Shown piece by piece: positions 37,990 through 45,772 of a stretch of 64,000 nucleotides of DNA (position 1 is its first letter; each line of letters begins with the position of its first letter). The stretch comes from Streptomyces sp. NBC_00440 (lineage in GTDB: Bacteria; Actinomycetota; Actinomycetes; Streptomycetales; Streptomycetaceae): assembly GCF_036014215.1 (NCBI RefSeq), contig NZ_CP107921.1:5959501-6023500 (forward strand). The letters are read 5' to 3'. The translations under genes and the position numbers were made by a program. The notes under the pieces were generated by a model. It was not told the origin of the DNA, searched no databases, and saw only the letters and a program-made list of their open reading frames with translations.

Positions 37990-39646
37990 GTACGCAGCCG
38001 TGCACGGACCCCGCGCCGGAGACCGGGTCCGCCTCGGTGACTCCGGGCTGACCGTCCGTGTCGAGTCCGACGCCCAGCGGCCCGGCGACGAGTTCCTGGC
38101 CGGATTCGGCAAGACCGCCCGCGACGGACTGCACCTCAAGGCCGCCGCCGTACGCGACACCTGCGACGTCGTGATCAGCAATGTGCTGGTGATCGACGCG
38201 GTGCAGGGCATCCGCAAGGTGTCCATCGGTATCCGGGAGGGCCGGATCGCGGCGATCGGCCGGGCCGGCAACCCCGACACCCTCGACGGGGTCGACGTCG
38301 TCGTCGGCACCGGCACCTCGATCGTCTCGGGCGAGGGGCTGATCGCCACCGCCGGAGCCGTCGACGCGCACGTCCACCTGCTCTCACCGCGCATCATGGA
38401 GGCCTCGCTCGCCTCCGGCGTGACGACCATCATCGGCCAGGAGTTCGGCCCGGTCTGGGGTGTCGGGGTGAACTCGCCCTGGGCGCTGCGCCACGCGTTC
38501 AACGCCTTCGACGCCTGGCCGGTCAACATCGGCTTCCTGGCCCGCGGTTCGTCGTCCGACCGGGCCCCGCTGGTGGAGGCGCTCGCCGAGGGCGGCGCGT
38601 CCGGCTTCAAGGTGCACGAGGACATGGGCGCGCACACCCGCGCCCTGGACACCGCGCTGCGCGTCGCGGAGGAGTACGACGTCCAGGTCGCCCTGCACAG
38701 TGACGGCCTGAACGAGTGCCTGTCGGTCGAGGACACCCTGAGCGTTCTGGACGGCCGTACGATCCACGCGTTCCACATCGAGGGGTGCGGCGGCGGCCAT
38801 GTGCCGAACGTGCTGAAGATGGCCGGGGTCCCCAACGTCATCGGCTCGTCCACCAACCCGACGCTCCCGTTCGGCCGGGACGCGGTCGCCGAGCACTACG
38901 GGATGATCGTCTCCGTACACGACCTGAAGACCGATCTCCCGGGCGACGCGGCCATGGCCCGCGACCGGATCAGGGCCGGGACGATGGGCGCCGAGGACGT
39001 CCTGCACGACCTGGGCGCGATCGGGATCACCTCGTCCGACGCGCAGGGCATGGGGCGCGCGGGCGAGACCGTGCGCCGGACCTTCGCGATGGCCGGGAAG
39101 ATGAAGGCCGAGCGCGGCGCGGAGGGCGACGACGACAACGCCCGTGTCCTGCGGTACATGGCGAAGCTGACCATCAACCCGGCCATCGCACACGGTCTCG
39201 CCCACGAGATCGGCTCCATCGAGACCGGCAAGCTCGCGGACATCGTGCTGTGGCGGCCCGACTCCTTCGGCGCGAAGCCGCAGCTCGTCCTCAAGTCGGG
39301 CTTCCCGGCGTACGGCGTGACCGGCGACCCGAACGCCGCCACCGACACCTGCCAGCCCCTGATCCTCGGGCCGCAGTTCGGCTCCTACGGGGCGACGGCG
39401 GCGGACCTCGGCGTGGCCTTCGTGGCGCAGGCCGCCATAGACCTGGGCAGCGACCACATGCCGACCCGCCGCCGGCGCGTCGCCGTGCGGGGCACTCGGG
39501 GCATCGGTCCGGCCGACCTGCGTCTCAACTCCCGTACGGGACAGGTGGATGTGAACCAGCGCACGGGTCTCGTCACGCTCGACGGCGACCCGCTGGAGTC
39601 GGAGGCCGCGGAGTCGGTCTCGCTCAACCGTCTGTACTTCCTCTGA
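37982..39646 (+). CDS. ureC: Urease alpha subunit-like protein lacking the flap cysteine
   Basis: 554 residues. Nickel ligands are conserved: DAHVHLLSP (two His), GFKVHEDMG (carbamylated Lys and His), VALHSDGLNE and FHIEGCGGGHVPN (His), TSSDAQGMGR (Asp). The mobile-flap Cys-His (C319-H320 in Klebsiella) is Val312-His313 (IVSVHDL), and residues around it and in the substrate entrance (GPVWGVGVNSPWALRH in place of the usual GPAxGTxATTCTPG) differ from classical ureases. So it is a metal-competent amidohydrolase of urease ancestry whose urea activity cannot be assumed. It is coupled to ureAB by an 8-bp overlap. Maturation would depend on UreDEFG from another locus. S. coelicolor has a similar second urease locus at the same place, from memory. 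Confidence 0.9.
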   Translation: MSEYAAVHGPRAGDRVRLGDSGLTVRVESDAQRPGDEFLAGFGKTARDGLHLKAAAVRDTCDVVISNVLVIDAVQGIRKVSIGIREGRIAAIGRAGNPDTLDGVDVVVGTGTSIVSGEGLIATAGAVDAHVHLLSPRIMEASLASGVTTIIGQEFGPVWGVGVNSPWALRHAFNAFDAWPVNIGFLARGSSSDRAPLVEALAEGGASGFKVHEDMGAHTRALDTALRVAEEYDVQVALHSDGLNECLSVEDTLSVLDGRTIHAFHIEGCGGGHVPNVLKMAGVPNVIGSSTNPTLPFGRDAVAEHYGMIVSVHDLKTDLPGDAAMARDRIRAGTMGAEDVLHDLGAIGITSSDAQGMGRAGETVRRTFAMAGKMKAERGAEGDDDNARVLRYMAKLTINPAIAHGLAHEIGSIETGKLADIVLWRPDSFGAKPQLVLKSGFPAYGVTGDPNAATDTCQPLILGPQFGSYGATAADLGVAFVAQAAIDLGSDHMPTRRRRVAVRGTRGIGPADLRLNSRTGQVDVNQRTGLVTLDGDPLESEAAESVSLNRLYFL

Positions 39647-39742
39647 TCCCCGCCTCCCCCTGATCCGCCGCTTTCTCCGAACCGCAGCTTGTCACCGCAC
39701 AGCCTTCAATCCGCGTCAGACCGATCCCCCGGAGGACCCGCC

Positions 39743-40756
39743 ATGTTCCGTATGCCGCCCGAGTGGGCCCCGCACGAGCGCACCTGGATGGCCTGGCCCG
39801 GCCCCAACCCCACCTTCGACGACGAGGTGGGCCTGGCGCAGGCGCGCGAGGCATGGGCTGCCGTGGCTCGGGCGGTCCGCCGCTTCGAGCCGGTGACCAT
39901 GGTGACCGGCCCCGGCCAGTCCGCGGATGCCCGTGCGCTGCTCGGCCCGGACATCGAGCTGGTGGAGCGCGACCTGGACGACGCCTGGATGCGCGACATC
40001 GGCCCGACCTTCGTCACCGACGGCGACCGGCTGGCCGCGGTGGACTGGACGTTCAACGGCTGGGGCGCCCAGTCCTGGGCCCGCTGGGGGCACGACTCCA
40101 AGATCGGCGCGTACGTCTCCGACCTGGCCGGGGCGCAGACCCTCACCTCGGAGCTGGTCAACGAGGGCGGTGCGATCCACGTGGACGGCGAGGGCACGGT
40201 CCTGCTGACCGAGACCGTCCAGCTCGGCCCGGAGCGCAACCCCGACTGGACCCGCGCCCAGGTCGAGGCCGAGATCCACGCCCGGCTCGGCACCACGAAG
40301 GCGATCTGGCTGCCGCGCGGACTCAGCGGCGACTACGGCGAGTTCGGGACCCGGGGACATGTCGACATCGTGGCCGCGTTCGCGCGGCCCGGTGTGATCG
40401 TGGCCCACACCCAGCCCGACCCCGCCCACCCCGACCACGAGCTGTGCATGGGGATCGTGGCGCAGCTCCGTGCGGAGACCGACGCGAAGGGCCGCCCGCT
40501 GGAGGTGGTGGAGGTCCCGGCCCCGACCGTCCTGAAGGCCGACGAGGAGTGGGTCGACTACTCGTACATCAACCACTACCTCTGCAACGGCGGAGTGGTG
40601 CTCTGCTCGTTCGGTGATCCCCGGGACAAGGAGGCGGCCGCGGTCTTCCAGGAGCTCTTCCCGGACCGGACCGTCGTACAGGTCGACGCCCGGACGATCT
40701 TCGCCGGCGGCGGCGGCATCCACTGCATCACCCAGCAGCAGCCGCTGGTCGGCTAG
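39743..40756 (+). CDS. aguA: Agmatine deiminase
   Basis: 337 residues, PAD_porph/agmatine deiminase family of guanidine-modifying enzymes; converts agmatine to N-carbamoylputrescine and ammonia. Signatures: MPPEWAPHERTWMAWP at the start, RDIGPTFV, GDYGEFGTRGHVDIVAAF carrying catalytic acid and His, and the nucleophile Cys in GGGGIHCITQQQP. GGAGGA lies seven bases ahead of the ATG. It follows ureC by 96 bp and is 22 bp ahead of a TetR gene. With the urease-like proteins and amidase this suggests guanidine/ureido nitrogen use; polyamine synthesis is the alternative. Confidence 0.93.
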   Translation: MFRMPPEWAPHERTWMAWPGPNPTFDDEVGLAQAREAWAAVARAVRRFEPVTMVTGPGQSADARALLGPDIELVERDLDDAWMRDIGPTFVTDGDRLAAVDWTFNGWGAQSWARWGHDSKIGAYVSDLAGAQTLTSELVNEGGAIHVDGEGTVLLTETVQLGPERNPDWTRAQVEAEIHARLGTTKAIWLPRGLSGDYGEFGTRGHVDIVAAFARPGVIVAHTQPDPAHPDHELCMGIVAQLRAETDAKGRPLEVVEVPAPTVLKADEEWVDYSYINHYLCNGGVVLCSFGDPRDKEAAAVFQELFPDRTVVQVDARTIFAGGGGIHCITQQQPLVG

Positions 40757-40778
40757 GTCCGGGGCAGGAGGCTCAGCA

Positions 40779-41444
40779 GTGGACAAGGACGGGCCCGCGG
40801 CGGCCGCCGGCGCATCCCATATTCTGGGCGGCATGAACGAACCGGCGGCCCGCGCGCGCAAGAACGCCCCGCCTCGCGAGAGCCTGCTGGCCGCGGCCAT
40901 GGCCAGCATCGCCACCGGCGGCCTGGAGAAGCTCACCATGGCGGGGCTCGGCCGCGAGGTCGGGATGAGCAGCGGGCACCTCCTGTACTACTTCCGCTCC
41001 AAGGACGAGCTCCTCCTCCAGACCCTCGAATGGAGCGAGGAGCTGCTCGGCATGGACCGCCGGGCGGCGCTCGCCCAGCAGGTACCGGTCCGCGTACGGC
41101 TCGACGCCTACATCGACCTGTACGTCCCCGCGGGCCCCCGTGATCCGCACTGGTCGCTCTGGCTCGAACTGTGGAACCGGGCGCACGGCGTCGACGACGA
41201 CACCCGTGCCCGGCTGCTCGACATCGAGCTGTCCTGGCACCGCGATCTGGTCGCCCTGCTGGTCGAGGGGGCGTCGCGCGGTGAGCTGCGGGCGGTCGAC
41301 TCCGAGCGGTTCGCGACCCGGATACGGGCGCTGCTCGACGGCTTCAGCACCCATGTCGCGATGGCACTCCCCGGTTCGGGAAGGCCCCAAGTCCTGGCCC
41401 ACGTCAGCGACTTCATCGACGAGGCGCTCGCCCTGCGGATGTGA
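40779..41444 (+). CDS. TetR-family regulator, BetI-like
   Basis: 221 residues from a GTG with AGGAGG seven bases upstream; an ATG at 40833 (M-N-E-P-A-A), preceded by TATTCT, could be a leaderless start giving 203 residues. HTH: RESLLAAAMASIATGGLEKLTMAGLGREVGMSSGHLLYYFRSKDELLLQ. The C-terminal domain (WLELWNRA, LDGFSTHVAMAL) resembles BetI/TetR_C_6 regulators, which often sense small nitrogen compounds. It is 22 bp after aguA, so probably in the same transcript, and upstream of the MHS transporter. Confidence 0.9.
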   Translation: MDKDGPAAAAGASHILGGMNEPAARARKNAPPRESLLAAAMASIATGGLEKLTMAGLGREVGMSSGHLLYYFRSKDELLLQTLEWSEELLGMDRRAALAQQVPVRVRLDAYIDLYVPAGPRDPHWSLWLELWNRAHGVDDDTRARLLDIELSWHRDLVALLVEGASRGELRAVDSERFATRIRALLDGFSTHVAMALPGSGRPQVLAHVSDFIDEALALRM

Positions 41445-41460
41445 ACGGGCCGTCCGGGGA

Positions 41461-41494
41461 ACGCAACGCACACAAGTACGCGTGATCGTTGCGT
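41461..41494. promoter_or_regulatory. Inverted repeat upstream of the MHS transporter
   Basis: Perfect 8-bp arms ACGCAACG (41461-41468) and CGTTGCGT (41487-41494), 18-base spacer, starting 16 bp after the TetR stop and ending 47 bp before the transporter start. Confidence 0.55.
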
Positions 41495-41541
41495 GCTGCC
41501 CTCTTGTGGGCCGTCAGGCGCCTGCGCCACCGTGAATCCCC

Positions 41542-42987
41542 ATGGGACGAGAGCAGTGGAAGAAAGTCTGGGTCGGTTCGGCCGGCAACATGGTCGAGTG
41601 GTTCGACTGGTTCGTGTACGCCACCTTCGCGGTGTACTTCGCCGACGCGTTCTTCCCGAAGGGGAACGAGACCGCGAACCTCATGAACACCATGGGGATC
41701 TTTGCCGTCGGGTTCTTCATGCGACCCGTCGGCGGCTGGCTGCTCGGCCGGATCGGTGACCGCAAGGGCCGCAAGGCCGCGCTGACCCTCACCGTCACCC
41801 TGATGTCGCTGTCGGCGATCCTCATCGCGGTCGCCCCCACCTACGGGGTCGCCGGGTACGGCGGGGTCGCCGTCCTGCTGGTCGCCCGGCTGCTCCAGGG
41901 GCTCTCCGTCGGCGGTGAGTACGCGGCCAGCGCCACCTACCTCACCGAGGCCTCCGCCCCCGGCCGGCGCGGATTCGCCTCCAGCTTCCAGTACGTGTCG
42001 ATGACCGCGGGTCAACTCGTCGGCCTGGGGCTGCAGATCGTCCTCCAGCGCACCCTGTCCGAGGACGCGCTGCACAGCTGGGGCTGGCGCATCCCGTTCA
42101 TCGTGGGTGCTGTCGGCGCGGCCGTCGTCTTCTATCTGCGGCGCTCGCTCCTGGAGACCGAGGTGTACGCGGAGTCCGGGGCGGCGGCGGACGAGAGCCG
42201 GGGCACGCTCAAGGCGCTCTGGGCGCACCGCCGGGAGGCGGTACTGGTCATGGCGCTCACGATGGGCGGCACCGTCGCGTACTACACGTACACGACCTAC
42301 CTCACCAAGTTCCTCTCCTCCAGCGCGGGCATGCCGAAGCCGACCGCCTCGCTGGTCAGTTTCTGCGCGCTGTTCGTCTTCATGTGCATCCAGCCGCTGG
42401 CGGGCCTCCTCTCGGACCGGATCGGCCGCCGCCCGCTCCTGATCACCTTCGCGGTCGGCTCGACGTTCCTGACCGTGCCGATCATGACGATGCTCAAGCA
42501 CGCGGGCACGTTCTGGCCGGCCTTCGGCCTGGCGCTGCTCGCGCTGCTCATCGTCACCGGCTACACGTCGATCAACGCGTGTGTGAAGGCGGAACTCTTC
42601 CCGACCGGGATCCGCGCGCTGGGGGTCGCCCTGCCGTACGCGGTGGCCAACGCGCTCTTCGGGGGGACCGCGGAGTATGTGGCGCTCTGGTTCAAGAAGG
42701 CCGGGGCCGAGTCGGGCTTCTACTGGTACGTGGCCGGGTGCGCGGCCGTTTCACTGGTGGTGTATCTCACGATGCGGGAGACCCGCGACATCGATCTGAA
42801 CCGGACCACCGTCCCGGGCGCGGCCGGCCGTGCCCCGGAAAGCCTGGGGCGCGGCCGGCCGTGCCCCGGAAAGCCTGGGAAGGACAAGCCCTTCCGCCCT
42901 GTGAGCCCCGGCTGCGCCCGGCCGGTGCGCCCGGATCCGCGGGCGCGGTCCACGCCGCGCCCGCCCAGGAGCTTGACCGCATCGTGA
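41542..42987 (+). CDS. MHS-family (metabolite:H+) MFS transporter with extended C-terminus
   Basis: 481 residues, 12 membrane helices. Begins WVGSAGNMVEWFDWFVYATFAVYFA, the MHS hallmark; the loop 2-3 motif is GWLLGRIGDRKGRK and the loop 8-9 copy LLSDRIGRRPLL; GLSVGGEYAASATYLTE is TM5-like. Relatives carry dicarboxylates, betaines or shikimate. The conserved part ends near DIDLNRT (about residue 425). The remaining 55 Pro/Arg-rich residues are read through a perfect 31-bp duplication whose length is not a multiple of three; without one copy the frame would stop early. No ribosome site is obvious. Context with aguA and TetR suggests a nitrogen-compound substrate. Confidence 0.9.
   Translation: MGREQWKKVWVGSAGNMVEWFDWFVYATFAVYFADAFFPKGNETANLMNTMGIFAVGFFMRPVGGWLLGRIGDRKGRKAALTLTVTLMSLSAILIAVAPTYGVAGYGGVAVLLVARLLQGLSVGGEYAASATYLTEASAPGRRGFASSFQYVSMTAGQLVGLGLQIVLQRTLSEDALHSWGWRIPFIVGAVGAAVVFYLRRSLLETEVYAESGAAADESRGTLKALWAHRREAVLVMALTMGGTVAYYTYTTYLTKFLSSSAGMPKPTASLVSFCALFVFMCIQPLAGLLSDRIGRRPLLITFAVGSTFLTVPIMTMLKHAGTFWPAFGLALLALLIVTGYTSINACVKAELFPTGIRALGVALPYAVANALFGGTAEYVALWFKKAGAESGFYWYVAGCAAVSLVVYLTMRETRDIDLNRTTVPGAAGRAPESLGRGRPCPGKPGKDKPFRPVSPGCARPVRPDPRARSTPRPPRSLTAS
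42816..42877 (+). repeat. Perfect 31-bp tandem duplication in the MHS gene
   Basis: Two identical 31-bp copies beginning GGGCGCGGCCGGCC, at 42816-42846 and 42847-42877, within the region coding the C-terminal tail. Confidence 0.95.
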
Positions 42988-43011
42988 GATTCCCTCTACG
43001 GGGAGTGGACG

Positions 43012-43080
43012 GTGTGGCAGACTGCCACCGTGTCCTCGTTCGCCATGATTATCGGCAGCAGGCGCGCCGGTCCGCAGTGA
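43012..43080 (+). CDS. Probable cimA leader peptide with Ile-Ile codons
   Basis: 22 codons from GTG to TGA, reading MWQTATVSSFA then MIIGSRRAGPQ. GGGGAG lies six bases before the GTG. An ATG at 43045 would give only the last 11 residues, starting Met-Ile-Ile. Tandem ATT ATC codons sit in the middle, and an intrinsic terminator follows 55 bases after the stop, before cimA. CimA supplies the isoleucine pathway, so an Ile-sensing attenuator is the natural reading; it is inferred from layout, by analogy with the ilvB leader in this same window. Confidence 0.55.
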   Translation: MWQTATVSSFAMIIGSRRAGPQ

Positions 43081-43134
43081 CCGCACCCGTACCAACCCGT
43101 ACGGCGCGGCCACCGTGCCCCAGACCCGCGCGCT

Positions 43135-43162
43135 AACCCTTCGCACCCGCGAAGGGTTTTTT
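43135..43162 (+). terminator. Intrinsic terminator (possible attenuator) upstream of cimA
   Basis: Perfect 10-bp arms AACCCTTCGC (43135-43144) and GCGAAGGGTT (43149-43158), loop ACCC, T-run to 43162. It lies 103 bp ahead of the cimA start. It could also simply end the MHS transcript. Confidence 0.88.
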
Positions 43163-43264
43163 CGTTTCCAGGCCCCACCTCGGCCGGGAACGAGGCGCAA
43201 GCGAAGATGGGGGCAAGTGGAGCCAGACATTCCGGATCCACCCACCCGACAGGAGTCGATCAGC

Positions 43265-44878
43265 ATGACCACAGAGGCCAAGGCCAAGGGCACCGACGAC
43301 AGTTTCCATGTCTTCGACACGACGCTGCGCGACGGCGCACAGCGCGAGGGCATCAACCTCACCGTCTCGGACAAGCTGACGATCGCCCGGCACCTCGACG
43401 ACTTCGGCGTGGGTTTCATCGAGGGCGGCTGGCCCGGCGCCAACCCCCGCGACACGGAGTTCTTCGCCCGTGCGCGGCAGGAGATCGACTTCCGGCACGC
43501 CCAGTTGGTGGCCTTCGGCGCCACCCGCAGGCCCAACACCCCTGCCGCCGAAGACCCGCAGCTCAACGCGCTGCTGGAGTCCGGCGCCCCGGTGATCACC
43601 CTGGTGGCCAAGTCCCATGACCGCCATGTGGAGCTGGCGCTGCGCACCACGCTCGAAGAGAACCTGGCGATGGTGCGCGACTCGGTCTCGTACCTCCGCG
43701 CGAAGGGCCGCCGCGTCTTCCTCGACTGCGAGCACTTCTTCGACGGTTACAAGGTCAACCCGGAGTACGCCAAGTCCGTCGTACGCGCGGCATCCGAGGC
43801 CGGCGCCGATGTCGTCGTCCTCTGCGACACCAACGGCGGGATGCTGCCCGCCCAGATCCAGGCCGTCGTGGCCACGGTCATCGCGGACACCGGCGCGCGC
43901 CTGGGCATCCACGCCCAGGACGACACGGGCTGCGCCGTCGCGAACACCCTGGCCGCCGTCGACGCGGGCGCGACCCATGTGCAGTGCACGGCGAACGGCT
44001 ACGGGGAGCGCGTCGGCAACGCCAACCTCTTCCCGGTCGTCGCCGCCCTGGAGCTGAAGTACGGCAAGACGGTCGTCCCCGAGGGCGCGCTGCCCGAGAT
44101 GACCCGCATCTCGCACGCCATCGCCGAGGTCGTGAACCTCACGCCCTCCACCCACCAGCCGTACGTGGGTGTCTCCGCCTTTGCGCACAAGGCGGGGCTG
44201 CACGCCTCCGCGATCAAGGTCGACCCGGACCTCTACCAGCACATCGCCCCCGAGCAGGTCGGCAACACCATGCGGATGCTCGTCTCCGACATGGCGGGCC
44301 GCGCCTCGATCGAGCTCAAGGGCAAGGAACTCGGCATCGACCTGGGAGGCGACCGCGCGCTGGTCGCCCGCGTCGTCGAGCGCGTCAAGGAGCGCGAACT
44401 CCAGGGCTACACCTACGAGGCAGCCGACGCCTCCTTCGAACTGCTGCTCCGCGAGGAGGCGGAGGGCCGCGCCCGCCGCTACTTCCGGATCGAGTCCTGG
44501 CGCGCGATCGTGGAGAACCGCCCCGACGGCACGCACGCCAACGAGGCGACGGTGAAGCTGTGGGCCAAGAGCGAGCGCATCGTCGCGACGGCCGAGGGCA
44601 ACGGCCCCGTCAACGCGCTCGACCGGGCGCTGCGGGTGGGCCTGGAGCGCATCTACCCGCAGCTCGCGAAGCTGGAGCTGACGGACTACAAGGTCCGCAT
44701 CCTGGAGGGCAGGCACGGCACGGACTCGACCACCCGCGTGCTGATCACCACCAGCGACGGCGCGGCGGAGTGGTCGACGGTGGGCGTCGCGGAGAACGTG
44801 ATCGCCGCGTCCTGGCAGGCGCTGGAGGACGCGTACACGTACGGGCTGCTGCGGGCCGGGGTGGAACCGGCGGAGTAG
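43265..44878 (+). CDS. cimA: Citramalate synthase
   Basis: Condenses pyruvate and acetyl-CoA to (R)-citramalate, opening the threonine-independent route to 2-oxobutyrate and isoleucine. 537 residues, HMGL-like TIM barrel followed by the LeuA-type dimer/regulatory domain. DTTLRDGAQREG carries the catalytic Arg-Asp, the metal HxH site is read as GIHAQDDTGCAVANT with VQCTANGYGERVGNANL, and VSAFAHKAGLHASAI follows. The long form with this spacing is the CimA/LeuA2 group, not the LeuA of leucine synthesis. AGGAG lies nine bases before the ATG. The C-terminal domain (NGPVNALDRALRVGLE) probably binds isoleucine. See the leader peptide upstream for transcription control. Confidence 0.93.
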   Translation: MTTEAKAKGTDDSFHVFDTTLRDGAQREGINLTVSDKLTIARHLDDFGVGFIEGGWPGANPRDTEFFARARQEIDFRHAQLVAFGATRRPNTPAAEDPQLNALLESGAPVITLVAKSHDRHVELALRTTLEENLAMVRDSVSYLRAKGRRVFLDCEHFFDGYKVNPEYAKSVVRAASEAGADVVVLCDTNGGMLPAQIQAVVATVIADTGARLGIHAQDDTGCAVANTLAAVDAGATHVQCTANGYGERVGNANLFPVVAALELKYGKTVVPEGALPEMTRISHAIAEVVNLTPSTHQPYVGVSAFAHKAGLHASAIKVDPDLYQHIAPEQVGNTMRMLVSDMAGRASIELKGKELGIDLGGDRALVARVVERVKERELQGYTYEAADASFELLLREEAEGRARRYFRIESWRAIVENRPDGTHANEATVKLWAKSERIVATAEGNGPVNALDRALRVGLERIYPQLAKLELTDYKVRILEGRHGTDSTTRVLITTSDGAAEWSTVGVAENVIAASWQALEDAYTYGLLRAGVEPAE

Positions 44879-44944
44879 GAACCGGCGGAGCAAGCAGGAA
44901 TCCCCGCCGGCCGGGCCCGCCGACCGGCCCGGTCGGTCGGCCGG

Positions 44945-45772
44945 TCAGCGCAGAAGATTCAGCAGACGCTCTCGCCGCGTCCGTGGCGGTGCCTCGGAGG
45001 AGTTCCCGCCCCGGGCGGCGGCGTGATGGGCGGGGGCCGCAGGAGGCGCGGGAGGCGCCGGGTAGGCCGCAGAGCCGGGCACGGGCGTCGGGTACGGAGC
45101 CGGGTCCGCGGGTCCCGGGTAGGACGGAGCCGGGTCTGCCGGCCCCGGGTAGGACGCAGCCGCCGGGTACGGCGCAGGCCGGCGTTCCCCGGTGAAGTAC
45201 TCGGAGTCCCTGGGCCGTTCATCCGGCGATACGCGGGGCCGCTTCCCGGGCTCCAGGTGGGGTATGTGCTTGGAGCAGTGGATGTACGCCTCTTCGACCG
45301 ACAGATGTATCCACATCTGCGGCTGCCTGCCGGGCGCCGTGTCGGCGGGCAGATGGGGATACAGGGCGTAGTGGTCGTGCGCCGAGTACACCTGCGCCCG
45401 CCCGTTCACATGGAGTCCGATGTGATGCTCGGTGAAGTCGATGAAGAGCATGCCGAGATGCGGGTTCTCGGTGATGTTGCCCGCGCTGGCCACCACCCCG
45501 TTGCCCCGGTACTCGGGGTAGGCGAGGGTGTAGTCGTCGAGCGTGACGACGAACCCGGGCGGCCCCGCCCGGAAACTCGCGTCGCACTCGCCGTGCGCGT
45601 CCGCCGTTGACAGGAACACCATGTACTGCCGTGCGATGAAGTCACGCATGGCAGGCGTGAGACAGGGCCGCATCTGCCTGTCGTAGAAGTCGGCGGCACG
45701 GTCCGCCGTCCCCATCGCGTCCTGCAGCATCCGCTCCCCGGGGGAGCCGAACGTCCCGTCATAGGTGGTCAC
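44945..45772 (-). CDS. Pyridoxamine 5'-phosphate oxidase-like flavin-binding protein with Pro-rich tail
   Basis: 275 residues. Residues ~40-190 form a split-barrel FMN-binding domain of the PNPOx-like superfamily: FIARQYMVFLSTADAHGECDAS, GNITENPHLGMLFIDF and GLHVNGRAQVYS. Residues ~195-260 are Pro/Ala/Tyr-rich, with SYPGPADPAP repeated twice from a 30-bp DNA repeat; the last ten residues are basic. The GTG start overlaps the stop of the upstream globin-reductase gene (GTGA), so the two are translationally coupled and probably work together in a haem or flavin redox or NO-stress role. True activity unknown. Confidence 0.85.
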   Translation of the reverse strand: MTTYDGTFGSPGERMLQDAMGTADRAADFYDRQMRPCLTPAMRDFIARQYMVFLSTADAHGECDASFRAGPPGFVVTLDDYTLAYPEYRGNGVVASAGNITENPHLGMLFIDFTEHHIGLHVNGRAQVYSAHDHYALYPHLPADTAPGRQPQMWIHLSVEEAYIHCSKHIPHLEPGKRPRVSPDERPRDSEYFTGERRPAPYPAAASYPGPADPAPSYPGPADPAPYPTPVPGSAAYPAPPAPPAAPAHHAAARGGNSSEAPPRTRRERLLNLLR

